From positions 1 through 7,209 of the forward strand of contig JACMPN010000248.1 of NCBI GenBank assembly GCA_014377495.1: a stretch of 7,209 bases of DNA, written 5' to 3'. Position numbers and translations under genes: made by a program. Numbering within the stretch: position 1 is the stretch's first letter; each line of letters starts with the position of its first letter. This DNA is from Candidatus Sericytochromatia bacterium (lineage in GTDB: Bacteria; Cyanobacteriota; Sericytochromatia; JACMPN01). Under the pieces are notes generated by a model that was not told where the DNA came from, made no database searches, and saw nothing but the letters and a program-made list of their open reading frames with translations. Shown here in pieces: positions 5,886 to 7,209 of this stretch.

Positions 5886-7209
5886 CCACGGTCCACAACC
5901 AGCCGGTGACCCCGGCCACCTGACCCTCGACGAGTTTTAAGGCGCCAGCGGTCGACGCCTGTTTCAAGACCCCATCCACCCCGACGGGCGCCGTGGCGGT
6001 GGCAAAAAACCCGTTGGCCGCCAGTCTCGGCTCCAGACGGTTGATCAATTCCGTGTAGGGTAGCGGGCCATGGGCGGCAGCGAGCACCGCTTGGGCCAAG
6101 GCCACCGTGCGGCACGTCCAGTCGATGTCGGCAGTGACCTGGCGTGGCCCGACATCCGGGGTGAAGACCAGCCAGAAGTCACCTTCTACCGATCCGAACG
6201 GCTGCTGACAGGCTTTGGCGCTCATGCGGGCTCCGGCATTGTGTTGGATTTCGACCAGGTGATAGCCCGCCCGGACGATGGCGCCGATGGCCGCATGGCG
6301 CAACGCACCTTTGGGACTGTGGAACGTGACGATCACCGGTGCGCCCGGGCGGACCAGCGGGCGGGCGGCCTCGAAGTGGGCCTGCAGGTCCTTGGCAAAG
6401 TCCCGCAGGTCCTTGCCCTGGGCCCGGTTGCAGACAACTTCTTCGCGGGCCATCTGGTCACGCAGGCCGGCTGCGGCTGGCCCGTCCAGCAGGAAGGCAT
6501 TCCACAGACTCGAGAGTTCCCCGTATTGGATGGTGCCGCCATAGGGCGGATCGGCAAACATCAGGTCGATGCAGGGCCCGCCGGCAGCTGCGGCCACGTC
6601 CGCCAGGCTCGCCCTTGCCGGGCCTGACAGAGCCAGCAGGGCACCCTGCCCCGCCAGCCATCCGGCAGGGTTTGCTGACCGGGTCCACGGGCCACCCACC
6701 GCCGTCACGTCGAGCTGGGCCTTCCGCCACCCCTGGTGCCCAAAGTAGCTGGCGTGGAACTTCGCCCAGATCGGCTGCTCCATCGCCGCTGACGCCGGCC
6801 GGTTGAAGCTGTGCTGGGCCCAAAAGCTGCTGAAGGGCGTGGCGTGGTTCGTCGGGCCCGGTTTGGGCACGGGACAGAGGCGGCTGACGAGGTGGACCAT
6901 GGCCGTCAGCACCTGCCGCAAGGCAGGCCGCAGGGCAGCATCCTCTGCGGCGATCGCCGCCAGCAGCCAGCTCAGTCCCAACCGGGCCCTGGGCCAGAGC
7001 AGGTCCCGGACACTGGCGGCGCCCTGGCTTTCGACATAGGGGAGGCCGTCGGCATAGCTCAGTGGCCAATCCGGTACCGGGGCGCCCCGATCCGCCAGCG
7101 CCAGGGCCCGGTCCCGGTCCGTCGGCGACTCATCCAGGGCCCGTCGCCCACAGGCGTCACAGCGGTAGCGGACGACCACCGGCTCACCCTGGGCCCAGAT
7201 GACGCAGGC
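5878..7209 (-). CDS. Zinc-ribbon DNA methyltransferase (COG1743-like), 5' end missing
   Basis: The last 443 residues are visible; the frame is open to base 7209, so the GTG at 7179 is not the start. The catalytic motif IV is FADPPYGGTIQYGELSSLW (Asp220-Tyr223 of the visible part), typical of amino-methyltransferases acting on adenine N6 or cytosine N4. Visible residues 1-21 (CVIWAQGEP to RYRCDACGR) look like the second half of a zinc ribbon. In the COG1743 adenine-specific methylases the order is SAM-binding motif I, zinc ribbon, then DPPY, so motif I should lie beyond the right edge. After DPPY come the expected helical stretch, the VIVTFHSPKGA strand (281-301) and a late FWLVFTP strand. Residues about 370-443 look like a small winged-helix module. 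The gene converges on the radical SAM gene with an 8-base overlap. No cognate nuclease is visible. Methyltransferase: confident; exact specificity unknown. Confidence 0.88.
   Translation of the reverse strand, partial: ACVIWAQGEPVVVRYRCDACGRRALDESPTDRDRALALADRGAPVPDWPLSYADGLPYVESQGAASVRDLLWPRARLGLSWLLAAIAAEDAALRPALRQVLTAMVHLVSRLCPVPKPGPTNHATPFSSFWAQHSFNRPASAAMEQPIWAKFHASYFGHQGWRKAQLDVTAVGGPWTRSANPAGWLAGQGALLALSGPARASLADVAAAAGGPCIDLMFADPPYGGTIQYGELSSLWNAFLLDGPAAAGLRDQMAREEVVCNRAQGKDLRDFAKDLQAHFEAARPLVRPGAPVIVTFHSPKGALRHAAIGAIVRAGYHLVEIQHNAGARMSAKACQQPFGSVEGDFWLVFTPDVGPRQVTADIDWTCRTVALAQAVLAAAHGPLPYTELINRLEPRLAANGFFATATAPVGVDGVLKQASTAGALKLVEGQVAGVTGWLWTVVR
5881..6102 (-). other. Putative winged-helix C-terminal domain of the methyltransferase
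   Basis: The last ~74 residues separate from the methylase core. They read as helix (ALAQAVLAAAHG), helix (PLPYTELINRLEPRLAANG), helix (GVDGVLKQASTAGALKLVEG) and a short beta wing ending GWLWTVV. This layout resembles winged-helix modules such as HARE-HTH, which have been linked to DNA-modification proteins. It could aid DNA binding. This is by pattern only. Confidence 0.4.

Noticed and set aside
7177..7179. GTG at 7179 as the methyltransferase start
   Set aside because: The frame continues open to the window edge with sensible sequence (CVIWAQGEP) before the CDAC knuckle, and motif I is missing, so the true start lies outside.
4899..7209. Radical SAM plus methyltransferase as a defence system
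   Set aside because: The genes are convergent, not an operon, and no nuclease, helicase or toxin is visible; only the methyltransferase family has any known link to defence.

Overview
The window is GC-rich bacterial DNA. Genes have Shine-Dalgarno sites and one good sigma70-type promoter, and two products are exported lipoproteins, one with Pro/Thr/Ser-rich linkers. There is no rRNA or other taxonomic marker. GC-rich uncultivated phyla rich in lipoproteins with PTP linkers (for example the non-photosynthetic relatives of Cyanobacteria) would fit, but this is a low-confidence guess. No tRNA, rRNA, CRISPR array, insertion sequence or phage module was seen.

Layout from left to right. Two genes at the left run leftwards as a probable operon. 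A 614-residue subtilisin-family (S8) protease lipoprotein (237-2081) is followed 23 bases later by the start of a small lipoprotein (1-213) that runs off the left edge. A 409-base divergent intergenic region (2082-2490) carries a good promoter reading rightwards. The rightward unit has a 794-residue protein of unknown function (2491-4875), with a coiled-coil front and a very acidic, cysteine-free rear. A radical SAM enzyme (4899-5885) lies 23 bases after it. A DNA methyltransferase on the minus strand (5878-7209, start beyond the right edge) converges on the radical SAM gene, and the two stop codons share an 8-base overlap.

How the genes might work together. The protease and small lipoprotein are probably co-expressed envelope or surface proteins. 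The coiled-coil protein and the radical SAM enzyme are probably co-transcribed, but nothing in the sequence shows a shared pathway. The methyltransferase resembles the zinc-ribbon adenine-specific DNA methylases (COG1743-like). No restriction or defence partner is visible here. The least explained gene is the 794-residue protein. It looks like a cytoplasmic scaffold or adaptor and ends in a short motif resembling the N-terminal peptide of flagellar switch proteins.
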